Virus record (IMG/VR): IMGVR_UViG_3300042298_000506
Coordinates: 1-30,660 of that record
Length of the DNA stretch: 30,660 nt
Source of the DNA: a virus
Strand: one strand, 5' to 3'
The notes beneath the pieces are model-generated. The model worked only from the letters and a program-made list of their open reading frames with translations, was not told the DNA's origin and searched no databases. A program made the translations under genes and the position numbers. Shown here piece after piece: positions 26,501 through 30,660 of the stretch; position 1 is the first letter of the stretch, and every line of letters begins with the position of its first letter.

Positions 26501-27802
26501 ATCAGTGAACACCGTCTCGAACATCGATGTGAATGTGACCAGCAAGGGTTTCACTGCAGTGGTCATCTTACCTATCCAGCTGATGACACCCTCTACCAAA
26601 TCAGGGATCCACGAGTTGCCAATGACTCTGTCATACAGCCAGGCGAAGGCAGCTTCAATTCGTTGTACTGTGCTGATGACCTGTTTAGCAGACGCCTCGA
26701 AACCACCGAATGTGAACTTCATGTCGAAGCTCAGCATGTCCCCCAACATCTTAGCAATCTTCTGGAATGCGGCACCTGCCGTATCAGGTAGATCAGAAAA
26801 GAACACCAATAATGGCATCAGCGCTACGATAGCCTTAACCTTCAGGTAGGCCATGTCTGTGATGAAGCGAGTAGCGAATCCTGTGATGGACACCGCTAGC
26901 TTATCAATGAATATGGCGATAGGATTCGATCCACCGAACAGCTGCAAGACAGCCTGCATAATCACTGTGAATGCATTACCAAGGTTCTTCAGAGAGCCAC
27001 CTATGGTAACGAATCGACTCATGTTCTTGTTGATCTCGTCCGTTTGTGACAGAATACCTGCGAACACACGATTCGCTGATAGTGTACCTTCCTCACCCAT
27101 CAGCCGTAGTTGGCCGATTGATACGTTCATACTCTTGGCAATCACTGTAGCCAATTCAGGTATGTTCTCGAGGATAGACCGAAGTTCGTCACCCTGCAGT
27201 CTGCCAGAGCTTAACGCTTGACCAAGCTGCAGAATACCAGCAGAGGCTTGCGCAGCTTCTACGCCGGAGGACTTTATGATGCGAGCAACGTTAGCTGTCA
27301 CTTGCAGTGCGTCCTTGCTAGATGCGCCGAAGTTCTCAGAGGCACGCCGCAGTTTGACATACAAATCAGCCACATCAGTGATCGCTATGCTTGCATCCAT
27401 AGCCACAGCGGTTATCTCTTTGAATCGTTCAGCCTGCGCGCCTGTGCTTTTCTCCACGAGACGGAGCTTAGCATTCAGTGTGGCTACCTTGTCGGACAAT
27501 GCTGCTACACCAACAGTTGCTACTGCGATAGCCGCGAATTCGCCAATAGAGCGTGTAGCTCGCATCAAGCTATCTGACATGCTGTTGGCTGACTTACCGA
27601 TATCCTTTACCGAATCAGACAACCTGCCAAGCTTGGCCGTATTAGCCCCTGAGCCTACCTTATCAGTGGCCTTGGTGATAGCCTCAAGTTTCTCAGTTGT
27701 CTTGTCAGAGGCAGTACCGATTCCTGTAACAGCCGTGACTAATCTCTGTATGTCACTTTCGGCTTTGGCGGCATTAGTTTTTACTTCTAGTTCAATTGCC
27801 AT
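20537..27802 (-). CDS. Tape measure protein with peptidase-like and glucosaminidase domains
   Basis: This 2,421-aa protein sets tail length and is ejected with the DNA. Residues 1-270 match a tape-measure N-terminal domain (ARIIKSSGVEAAQASAGILQ then RSILENIPELATVIAKSM and MGEEGTLSANRVFAGIL). Residues 463-552 hold three W-x3-WL repeats. Hydrophobic segments near 767-797 and 1083-1132 could enter the host membrane. Residues about 1350-1610 hold a zinc-peptidase-like part with HEIGH at 1413-1417 and a candidate third ligand E1495 in FEAQASKWAFE. Residues 1678-1808 resemble GH73 glucosaminidase, with candidate catalytic E1706 in YYESQ, then NNNFGGI and YATDANYSKNM. TSDSI...SNGEFVV repeats lie near 1320, 1635 and 2316. 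A strong GGAGGT ribosome site precedes the ATG. At about 0.15 nm per residue the tail would be near 360 nm, less if the domains fold inside the count. Confidence 0.92.
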   Translation of the reverse strand: MAIELEVKTNAAKAESDIQRLVTAVTGIGTASDKTTEKLEAITKATDKVGSGANTAKLGRLSDSVKDIGKSANSMSDSLMRATRSIGEFAAIAVATVGVAALSDKVATLNAKLRLVEKSTGAQAERFKEITAVAMDASIAITDVADLYVKLRRASENFGASSKDALQVTANVARIIKSSGVEAAQASAGILQLGQALSSGRLQGDELRSILENIPELATVIAKSMNVSIGQLRLMGEEGTLSANRVFAGILSQTDEINKNMSRFVTIGGSLKNLGNAFTVIMQAVLQLFGGSNPIAIFIDKLAVSITGFATRFITDMAYLKVKAIVALMPLLVFFSDLPDTAGAAFQKIAKMLGDMLSFDMKFTFGGFEASAKQVISTVQRIEAAFAWLYDRVIGNSWIPDLVEGVISWIGKMTTAVKPLLVTFTSMFETVFTDAAKYWKQVLGIADKPAASTTSKARTQTADEAWAAEWLKPTPKALPEPTDANYKAPSTNPWSDFSKQEVKDWQDQWLKPLIYPDEKTTAPNKSDTGFTEAEIEAWRKEWLAPIIYPETNVEILDESVKQVKILKDIKEAVKEPPKVEMPGFDTVEYLNNLQKNSKGTFPEFRKNHLGDGAKAKPFDLLGSMNKSASTEIGKALSTGIASKGLVASNIEAAEESYVERLLSFVNGLGRSVASHTSDALSTIGDMYNDFISFVPRFFKSLGRIIAKQSDVASGLNWLQSTDRGKLVRQIVGIPDDKGGAQVPFGPHKQEVDRPFMHDIINAFDNKDQVVATLAIGATLTAILGAMLLIPTVIFSSMAPMRGFLLKAAAVSGVGLTGTMLAKNVDEGTLVNALVKGIRTTLDIGRSIKEAIFGSGAFGPISTYLETADSMGDKLIAVVKGIAEFTLKLAALAFLFSSDNRKAAGGALVDVITSPTAMGKSVGKQLELSYLNKQVKDATKTFDRSTAVVALNTKRLSEQAQVQKLVNDLPISRLSTANDAQRAVAPIQKELLSLNKTIKEGAAFSQRQVTNATSQVAMLGPQIQQLSATRDTLRKSISDASTQFKDGLKNSLASAGGFLGGYAGFTAGSEFARQSDLPEHQKIAVTIGAGILGQLTGATAVSAFTLLFGAVLGAVFTPIGAIITAALIAGWLFFKEPETWNTLKFIVTDEIPKAIKEGLDLGAKALTDYLKKEFPWLMGDSPDVEPTTPGQHAASAAMGIGATAVSIAQGDFEQAERMGKQVGVHVEKAILGTMGLEKPLLVEMLPDGGRDFKLLPDATAARMEKGFLDWSMSVGKSITNFFDTTKNILLQRGEQQDGEAEPYPYTAFSGGGKVRGPGTGTSDSINAKVSNGEFVVKAAAAKDNMQLLEAINNGVSPAIVAAMQQDVATKAGLVGYQLKYVDAVAARTDPASKTLNVPAITPENGYGEYYVSLHEIGHIHSDNAFLETVRSDILPLRMQLEEHSARALKRYREVGEPYLRSNEYKEANAIGSALNQQYMARFANYQDMFDSRFLFEAQASKWAFENAAIKSPAGEATLAIAARSYLARSMLNDHDALTRARGLIDIADDAKINNSSGALTFQDLTGKFSTTNFDLLKGFAKFDKSKMIAPAVDIAESQTGRRDDLETTLNYFMTNKARGIPGFSTGGSVFGLGSATSDSIPAMLSNGEFVVNAKAAAQFRPFLEALNGGVPGFNLGGFIKKYKPQAERISTSLGIDSDLLLKQLYYESQGGTSNVAKLNNNFGGITYTEGNPNGSKGSPRPASEGGNYVKYATIDDFFKDFERVMSSKRYDGARGRKDLGEYATAVQKGGYATDANYSKNMVSVISKAEGAIVGQSVATADQTVETEKSTSVLADFKAAMMKGVEGINAWIKANTGVDISKMIRDMVAGNPTGIEKIGDFEGVAKYINASGALANPVTIADVTKLVQAGQLTTVGKALDEIALNTKSLGATNLSEISRAKLVNNISGQQGAVAEIFKNLTPEVKKEMDYKGALGDFFPGKQLADISAAVPKTAYAKILDMMETYERYAELEKTGSTQGVRVNASLAKDAAGEFLKQYTEVFSNEVTLLSMMSSSFEGRNMAKPFSQAFFKEVETSMSAFAKRKITFKGMIEQWADSLSSKIIDSFFSSMATKFAGGIVDKIVNDVIIGGVSDLGSKTGNFLSGKGFSLDGKSAAKSGDAAKDANQEQKGIFGWFNEKLSNIFSTDNTAKANLAAAGNTATATVLADAGVNTKTLLETANSETAATLATSDSSLSTTLTNAWDGLSSVLEQGWDFLKTTLTSAFNGISGLFSGKEGGAGGLFSGISDMFSDFDVSSVFDFIPSLFASGGRVVGPGNGTSDSIPAMLSNGEFVVNAASTKRFRNMLMAINDGNFHGFAEGGMVSDGVVVPGPAAFSDTARGNQQIVNIKITGDISRQTRKEIISMLPQITTGVNMNNRENGHRN
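20756..20896 (-). repeat. Tape measure repeat copy 3 (residues 2303-2349)
   Basis: The copy reads FASGGRVVGPGNGTSDSI then PAMLSNGEFVVNAASTKRF and MLMAINDG. It is the C-terminal copy and is nearly identical in its core to copy 2 (TSDSIPAMLSNGEFVVNA). It lies after the coiled and amphipathic C-terminal part, about 70 residues from the protein end. Confidence 0.85.
22379..22771 (-). other. GH73-like glucosaminidase segment in the tape measure protein
   Basis: Residues about 1678-1808 read KKYKPQAERISTSLGIDSDL, then LLKQLYYESQGG with candidate catalytic Glu 1706, NNNFGGIT, VKYATIDDFFKDFERVM, KRYDGA, YATAVQKGGYATDANYSKNM. This order (substrate-side Glu, N-x-FGI/GI motif, Y-x-S/T-x-x-D helix, final YATDxxYxxxM) is that of the glucosaminidase family. 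It would open the peptidoglycan during DNA entry. Confidence 0.8.
22799..22939 (-). repeat. Tape measure repeat copy 2 (residues 1622-1668)
   Basis: The copy reads FSTGGSVFGLGSATSDSI then PAMLSNGEFVVNAKAAAQF and FLEALNGG. It lies between the peptidase-like part and the GH73-like part. Confidence 0.85.
23744..23887 (-). repeat. Tape measure repeat copy 1 (residues 1306-1353)
   Basis: The copy reads AFSGGGKVRGPGTGTSDSI then NAKVSNGEFVVKAAAAKDN and LLEAINNG. It immediately precedes the peptidase-like part and is the most diverged of the three copies (INAKV for IPAML). Confidence 0.85.
26147..26416 (-). repeat. Three degenerate Trp repeats in the tape measure protein (residues 463-552)
   Basis: The units are DEAWAAEWLKP, VKDWQDQWLKPLIYPDE and EIEAWRKEWLAPIIYPE, with first Trp residues at 466, 505 and 538. 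Pro/Thr/Ser-rich linkers join them. At DNA level two copies still share the stretch TCTGGATAGATAA, so the duplication is not very old. Confidence 0.75.
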
Positions 27803-27805
27803 ACT

Positions 27806-27811
27806 ACCTCC
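27806..27811 (-). promoter_or_regulatory. Strong ribosome binding site of the tape measure gene
   Basis: GGAGGT, the best Shine-Dalgarno match in the window, ends three bases before ATG 27800-27802. It lies directly after the T-run of the upstream terminator, so the terminated RNA and the ribosome site nearly touch. Confidence 0.75.
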
Positions 27812-27812
27812 G

Positions 27813-27849
27813 AAAAAAATCCCCTAGATAAGTTCTCCTTATCAGGGGG
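27813..27849 (-). terminator. Rho-independent terminator just before the tape measure gene
   Basis: Read on the minus strand, CCCCTGATAAG pairs with CTTATC-T-AGGGG around GAGAA (27849-27821, one bulged T), followed by ATTTTTTT. It starts 5 bases after the stop of the gp10-like gene and ends about 10 bases before the tape measure ATG. There is no space for a promoter after it, so tape measure transcription depends on read-through. Confidence 0.9.
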
Positions 27850-27853
27850 CGTG

Positions 27854-28171
27854 TCATTTGACACTCACGGGACCAGTTAGTCTACCGTATTTTAGTGCAG
27901 TTCGTTCTACGAAGAATTGTGGTGCTTGCTTCGAGGAACCACTATTCAAGTCCTCAATATACGGTGCATCGTTACTGACCACGACACTATTACCGTTAAC
28001 AGAACTCTTCCAACGTGATCTTGCGTAGCCTGTGTCGACTGGCGTATTTATCGCCATGTCTATTGCCATCACCTCGGCTACGGTCTTGGATTGCTTAACG
28101 CGCTCCTTTAAGAGTTCATCTCTCATGCCCGCGAGAGCCTTGTCAATTCCCTTGGCTTTTACTGTCAGCAT
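27854..28171 (-). CDS. HK97 gp10-like tail completion protein
   Basis: This 105-aa protein shows the HK97 gp10 pattern: an N-terminal helix (GIDKALAGMRDELLKERV), then TPVDTGYARSRWKSSVNGN, then APYIEDLNSGSSKQAPQFFV. P-V-D-T-G followed by S-N-x-A-P-Y and the final AP-x-FV is diagnostic of this neck/tail completion group (lambda gpZ-type). Such proteins complete the end of the tail before joining to the head. The gene overlaps the 3' end of the T-like chaperone by 29 bases and is the last gene before a terminator. Its place between chaperones and tape measure is unusual, because this family normally precedes the tail terminator. Confidence 0.8.
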   Translation of the reverse strand: MLTVKAKGIDKALAGMRDELLKERVKQSKTVAEVMAIDMAINTPVDTGYARSRWKSSVNGNSVVVSNDAPYIEDLNSGSSKQAPQFFVERTALKYGRLTGPVSVK

Positions 28172-28523
28172 TTGAGTCTCCTAGTAGCGGATTAATATTA
28201 CCCTTCGCACCGAGCAATTTCTTGAACAATGCGCTGGCTTTGAAGTTTGCACCTGAGATCTTACCAAGCTTCTTGTCCTCATCACGCTTCTTAAAGATAG
28301 GCGCTAATGAAGGAAACAGCTCTTCAGGCTTTTGTTTCAGACCTTGTGCTTTCAGTAGAAGAAATGTCCTATAATCTTCTTGCCAACCTGCAGGCCGTCG
28401 TTTATAGTACTCTATCCACCCCGTAAACTCGTCATAGGGCATTTCGTCTAATAACCGATACAAGGGCAGACGAAGAGTTTCTGCTAATTGAAAGAACACA
28501 AGCTCTTCGTCTGATAGATCCAT
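28143..28523 (-). CDS. Tail assembly chaperone, lambda gpT-like
   Basis: This 126-aa protein contains RLPLYRLLDEMPYDEFTGWI then EYYKRRPAGWQEDYRTFLLL. It resembles the Phage_tail_T core (hydrophobic helix, MP-S/Y-x-E/D-F/L-x-x-W, then G-x-x-x-x-D). The second half is basic and Pro-rich. In lambda the gpT domain is made only as a G-T fusion by a -1 frameshift and binds the tape measure and tube proteins. Here the frame has its own ATG right after the G-like stop (TAAATG) and in the same frame, so no frameshift can fuse them. Confidence 0.7.
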   Translation of the reverse strand: MDLSDEELVFFQLAETLRLPLYRLLDEMPYDEFTGWIEYYKRRPAGWQEDYRTFLLLKAQGLKQKPEELFPSLAPIFKKRDEDKKLGKISGANFKASALFKKLLGAKGNINPLLGDSNADSKSQGN

Positions 28524-28835
28524 TTACTTACCCAGGCCCGAGTTCTTCATGATTTCAGCAGACAGTTTCGTCAACTCATCCATCGGAAGATCAGAGATGT
28601 CGGAGTCACTGTATTCAGCGAATTCCGGGCAACCTGTGCGAATAACGAACAGCAGAACCTTGAGGTTGTCCCCTTCATCGTTCTCATTGCTCTTGACGAG
28701 CTTTTGAATTTCGATGACCTGGTTCACGGACAGCTTGAAGATCTCTACTTCTTCTCCCAGAAACTTGATTTTCTTCGGAGTCTTGTTGGCGGTAAATCGC
28801 ATGCTCATTTTGTTATCTCTTTCGATGGATAGCAT
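28524..28835 (-). CDS. Tail assembly chaperone, lambda gpG-like
   Basis: This 103-aa protein starts at a TAATG junction behind AAGAGG. An alternative ATG at 28808 behind AAAGAG would give MSMRFTANKT as N terminus, which looks more natural. The core reads KKIKFLGEEVEIFKLSVNQV, then an acidic segment with VIRTGCPEFAEYSDSDISDL and a C-terminal helix. This short acidic protein before a T-like frame and the tape measure gene is the standard place of the first tail chaperone, which keeps the tape measure protein soluble during tube assembly. Assignment rests on context plus general character, not on a diagnostic motif. Confidence 0.65.
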   Translation of the reverse strand: MLSIERDNKMSMRFTANKTPKKIKFLGEEVEIFKLSVNQVIEIQKLVKSNENDEGDNLKVLLFVIRTGCPEFAEYSDSDISDLPMDELTKLSAEIMKNSGLGK

Positions 28836-29062
28836 TATTTGAAATCCTCTTGATGCTTCGCCTGGAACTCATCTAAAGCCTTGAGCATTCCATGCAATAC
28901 ACCGAGAGTCTTGAATAATTCAACAGACTTCGGGCCTTCCACAAATTCTGGCAGACGTTCGTAAGTCTTTCTGATACTGATATCTACGCAACGCCGCATG
29001 TGTTTCGCAGTGGTGCGCAGTACATAACCCTGACTGAAGGGTTTCTCTTTCTGATTTTCCAT
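28835..29062 (-). CDS. Small protein of unknown function after the tube gene
   Basis: I chose ATG 29060-29062 because AAGGAT lies 4 bases upstream, the same box used by other genes here. An ATG at 29077 has no such site. The 75-aa product (MENQKEKPFSQGYVLRTTAK, then helical sequence with RRCVDISIRKTYERL and LFKTLGVLHGMLKALDEF) looks mostly alpha-helical and slightly basic at the start. It is coupled to the G-like gene through TAATG. It may take part in tail assembly, but I do not recognise a family. Confidence 0.6.
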   Translation of the reverse strand: MENQKEKPFSQGYVLRTTAKHMRRCVDISIRKTYERLPEFVEGPKSVELFKTLGVLHGMLKALDEFQAKHQEDFK

Positions 29063-29085
29063 TATTATCCTTAACATTGAGGACG

Positions 29086-29145
29086 CCGAACGCGGTGGTC
29101 TTCGGTCGTTTAAGATAGGGCAACCAATCCCTATCTCCTCAAACG
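29086..29145 (-). promoter_or_regulatory. Two hairpins downstream of the major tail gene
   Basis: The first has an 8-bp perfect stem (AGATAGGG 29113-29120 with CCCTATCT 29129-29136) extended by CGTTT/AAACG at 29107-29111 and 29141-29145. The second is CCGAA 29086-29090 with TTCGG 29101-29105. No T-run follows either, so they are better read as an RNA processing or stabilising element, or an attenuator, after a highly expressed tube gene. Confidence 0.55.
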
Positions 29146-29152
29146 TCAGCTA

Positions 29153-29764
29153 TTAGGCAACCGGCTCAGTGGTGTAAGCACCATAGAAGTCGGACTGGAT
29201 CGACAGCGTCAGGGTCGCGGTATTCGCGTCCGTCAGCTGCGGATTCACCAGCAACGCCTCGATCTTGCCCAGCCAGAAGAACTGAGTGTTCTTCGTAGCA
29301 GTGCCGTCAGAGGTGTCACCACCCAGGGCGGTCGAAGCAGCAACCGAACTGTAGCCAGGAGGCTCAGCATTCAGAAGCGTGAAGCGGAAGGCGTGGGTAA
29401 CGCCGTCAGCAACAGCTTGACCCAGAAGCGTAGTGCTCGCCCAATCGGACGGCACGTAGTTGACAGTGACTTCCAGATTCGGAGCGTCAGACTGACCTTG
29501 TACCTGTTGCGACTGCGACTGTCCGAAGACAGGCACGTTCACAATGTTCGGAGGAGTACCGATAGCGGGAAACTCACGAACGTTCGCAATACGAGCGAAC
29601 TTGGTAGCGCCAGCAGCGGCTTGGTCAACCGAGGTGAACATCGCCGCCCAATTGGTGATAAGACTGGGAGTAGCCGGAAGAGCCACGTCCGTATCAGCGC
29701 TAGCGCCGAAGTGAACGGACAGGTCCGAGTACATACCAGCGCCGATAGAAGAGATGTGTGCCAT
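29153..29764 (-). CDS. Major tail tube protein
   Basis: This 203-aa protein has a strong AAGGAT ribosome site and lies between the tail terminator and the chaperone genes, the normal place of the tube subunit. It is beta-rich with few charges (VALPATPSLITNWAAMFTSV, PNLEVTVNYVPSDWASTTLL, THAFRFTLLNAEPPGYSS, TQFFWLGKIEALLVNPQL, TATLTLSIQSDFYGAY). F-R-F-x-L, then F-W-L/G-K-I, and S-I-Q-S-D-F-Y are typical of siphovirus tube proteins. Many copies form the tail tube. Codon choice looks biased to C- and G-ending codons compared with neighbours, as expected for a very highly expressed gene. Confidence 0.82.
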   Translation of the reverse strand: MAHISSIGAGMYSDLSVHFGASADTDVALPATPSLITNWAAMFTSVDQAAAGATKFARIANVREFPAIGTPPNIVNVPVFGQSQSQQVQGQSDAPNLEVTVNYVPSDWASTTLLGQAVADGVTHAFRFTLLNAEPPGYSSVAASTALGGDTSDGTATKNTQFFWLGKIEALLVNPQLTDANTATLTLSIQSDFYGAYTTEPVA

Positions 29765-29767
29765 TTG

Positions 29768-30172
29768 TTAATCCTTAAGAAAGTAGTTGAACGGTACTGA
29801 ATAGACGGCTTTGTACAACGCTGAGTTGTCCTTATCGTATCCACTAAGTACTAAATTGCTAGAACCAACCTGTGTGTGTCCACTTCCTGTTTCCAAAGAC
29901 TTTCCAACGAGATGTTTATCAAGCTTGTCAGCTATCTCAACAACACGCTTTGGGCCTTGTCCAGCTTGGACGAATATGTCTATATTCAGGATTCCAGAAG
30001 TGGATTTCAGATTGACACCACTACCTCCCGAGATGATCGAAACTCTTATGTACTCATTGTTTGGTGCACTACCAACGTAGTTTGTCGGAAACGTTAAGAC
30101 ACCCTCGTTGGTCCATCGTGGCCTTTTGAATACAGAAAACACGTCCTGTTCCACAGCAGAGTATTTACCCAT
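29768..30172 (-). CDS. Tail terminator protein
   Basis: This 134-aa protein resembles small tail terminators (lambda gpU-type, DUF4128-like): an N-terminal helix (SAVEQDVFSVFKRPRW), strands with NNEYIRVSIISGG, then ILNIDIFVQAGQGPKRVVEI with a helix ending ADKLDKHLVGK, and a C-terminal strand YKAVYSVPFNYFLKD. The terminator ring caps the finished tube and forms the head-binding face. It is coupled to the gene before it through TAATG at 30168-30172, and its stop overlaps the ribosome site of the major tail gene. Confidence 0.75.
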   Translation of the reverse strand: MGKYSAVEQDVFSVFKRPRWTNEGVLTFPTNYVGSAPNNEYIRVSIISGGSGVNLKSTSGILNIDIFVQAGQGPKRVVEIADKLDKHLVGKSLETGSGHTQVGSSNLVLSGYDKDNSALYKAVYSVPFNYFLKD

Positions 30173-30543
30173 TATGTGGCCCTCGTGACTGTAACTGTTG
30201 TAGTGTATCCATTATCCTCTACCGGATGCGATATTCGCCATGTGTTGCCATTAAAGGTAGCTGTGTCGTAGACCGAAAGGTCGGACAAGTCCTCAGAGAT
30301 CATCATCAGCTCGGCAGTCAGAGTGTTATTCTCTGGACTTTCGCCTTGCTGCTTCTTATCCCTACGCTTGGTGTTCAACACAGCTCTAACAACGGTCGTG
30401 ACAGGAGTGGTGGTAGCCACAGTACCAGTCGCGAAGTTAAAGCTGGATGAATCCTTTTGCGTCAACGTAACGTCAATAGCTAGATCGCCTACGGCTTTGA
30501 AAGCCTTCCTTACAGCCTTTCGGACTGTCGCAAGGTAGGACAT
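30172..30543 (-). CDS. Head-tail joining (stopper-like) protein
   Basis: This 123-aa protein lies directly before the tail terminator in the place of a neck protein. The N-terminal 20 residues are a basic helix (MSYLATVRKAVRKAFKAVGD). The rest is a beta barrel (IDVTLTQKDSSSFNFATGTV, NTLTAELMMISEDLSDLSVY, TFNGNTWRISHPVEDNGYTT). The DxAxFNGxxWxI...P...GYTTTVTV pattern is that of small FII/stopper-type proteins. Both ends are TAATG coupled. Role as the tail-side neck component is inferred from fold and position. Confidence 0.65.
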   Translation of the reverse strand: MSYLATVRKAVRKAFKAVGDLAIDVTLTQKDSSSFNFATGTVATTTPVTTVVRAVLNTKRRDKKQQGESPENNTLTAELMMISEDLSDLSVYDTATFNGNTWRISHPVEDNGYTTTVTVTRAT

Positions 30544-30660
30544 TAGTTAGCCCTCCATACAGCATTGCGTCCTCCTGTCCGCAGCATAGGATTGATAATC
30601 CGACGCACACTTGCAGGGATCAAGCTTACAGGAATGATGTTCTTCAGTTTGATCGAACCC
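30543..30660 (-). CDS. C-terminal end of an unidentified upstream virion gene
   Basis: I translated this end by hand. The 39 visible codons end at TAA 30543-30545, overlapping the next ATG as TAATG. The tail reads GSIKLKNIIPVSLIPASVRR then IINPMLRTGGRNAVWRAN, basic and hydrophobic. By position it belongs to the head completion or neck set. Nothing more can be said because its start lies outside the window. Confidence 0.55.
   Translation of the reverse strand, partial: GSIKLKNIIPVSLIPASVRRIINPMLRTGGRNAVWRAN

Overview
The window is a late structural and lysis region of a tailed, long-tailed (siphovirus-like) bacteriophage or prophage. Every supportable gene lies on the minus strand, so biological order runs from high to low coordinates. 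The host is most likely Gram-negative. This is inferred from the lambda-type tail order ending in a gpJ-like tip protein, a small Zn M15 peptidase endolysin and a SleB-type hydrolase. No host-derived housekeeping gene is present to name the genus.

Region A (30660-27854) holds the neck and tail-tube genes: the C-terminal end of an unknown protein, a small beta-rich neck/stopper-like protein, a tail terminator, the major tail tube protein, an unknown 75-aa protein, lambda G-like and T-like tail assembly chaperones, and an HK97 gp10-like completion protein. Most junctions are TAATG, ATGA or TAAATG, so translation is probably coupled. A hairpin follows the tube gene. A strong intrinsic terminator sits immediately before the tape measure gene.

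Region B (27802-20537) is one giant 2,421-residue tape measure protein. It carries a HEIGH zinc-peptidase-like segment and a GH73-like glucosaminidase segment. Three copies of a TSDSI...SNGEFVV repeat lie around and beyond these segments. A second intrinsic terminator follows the gene, so the tape measure gene is bracketed by terminators.

Region C (20476-14101) holds two minor tail proteins, the 1,560-aa gpJ-like tip/host-specificity protein with two carbohydrate-binding-like inserts, and a GNAT-like acetyltransferase. A 264-bp GC-rich gap without a convincing gene follows.

Region D (13836-2061) holds accessory adhesion genes: three beta-rich virion-like proteins (one with a perfect 27-bp triplication, one with a carbohydrate-binding-like module), a small structural-like protein, two large repeat-rich tail fibres that share a YLDG module, a fibre-linked 153-aa protein, and a run of tiny genes, one of which looks frameshifted.

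Region E (2026-1) is the lysis cassette: a C-terminally anchored 151-aa protein, a three-TM holin, an M15 endolysin, a 60-aa unknown protein, an intrinsic terminator, and a SleB-like hydrolase with a signal/anchor sequence that runs off the left edge.

No tRNA, rRNA, insertion sequence, CRISPR array, integrase or attachment site was found. No convincing sigma-70 promoter was seen. The most unusual observations are the domain-repeat architecture of the tape measure protein, the terminators on both sides of its gene, the carbohydrate-binding-like modules around the tip, and the unexplained GC-rich gap.
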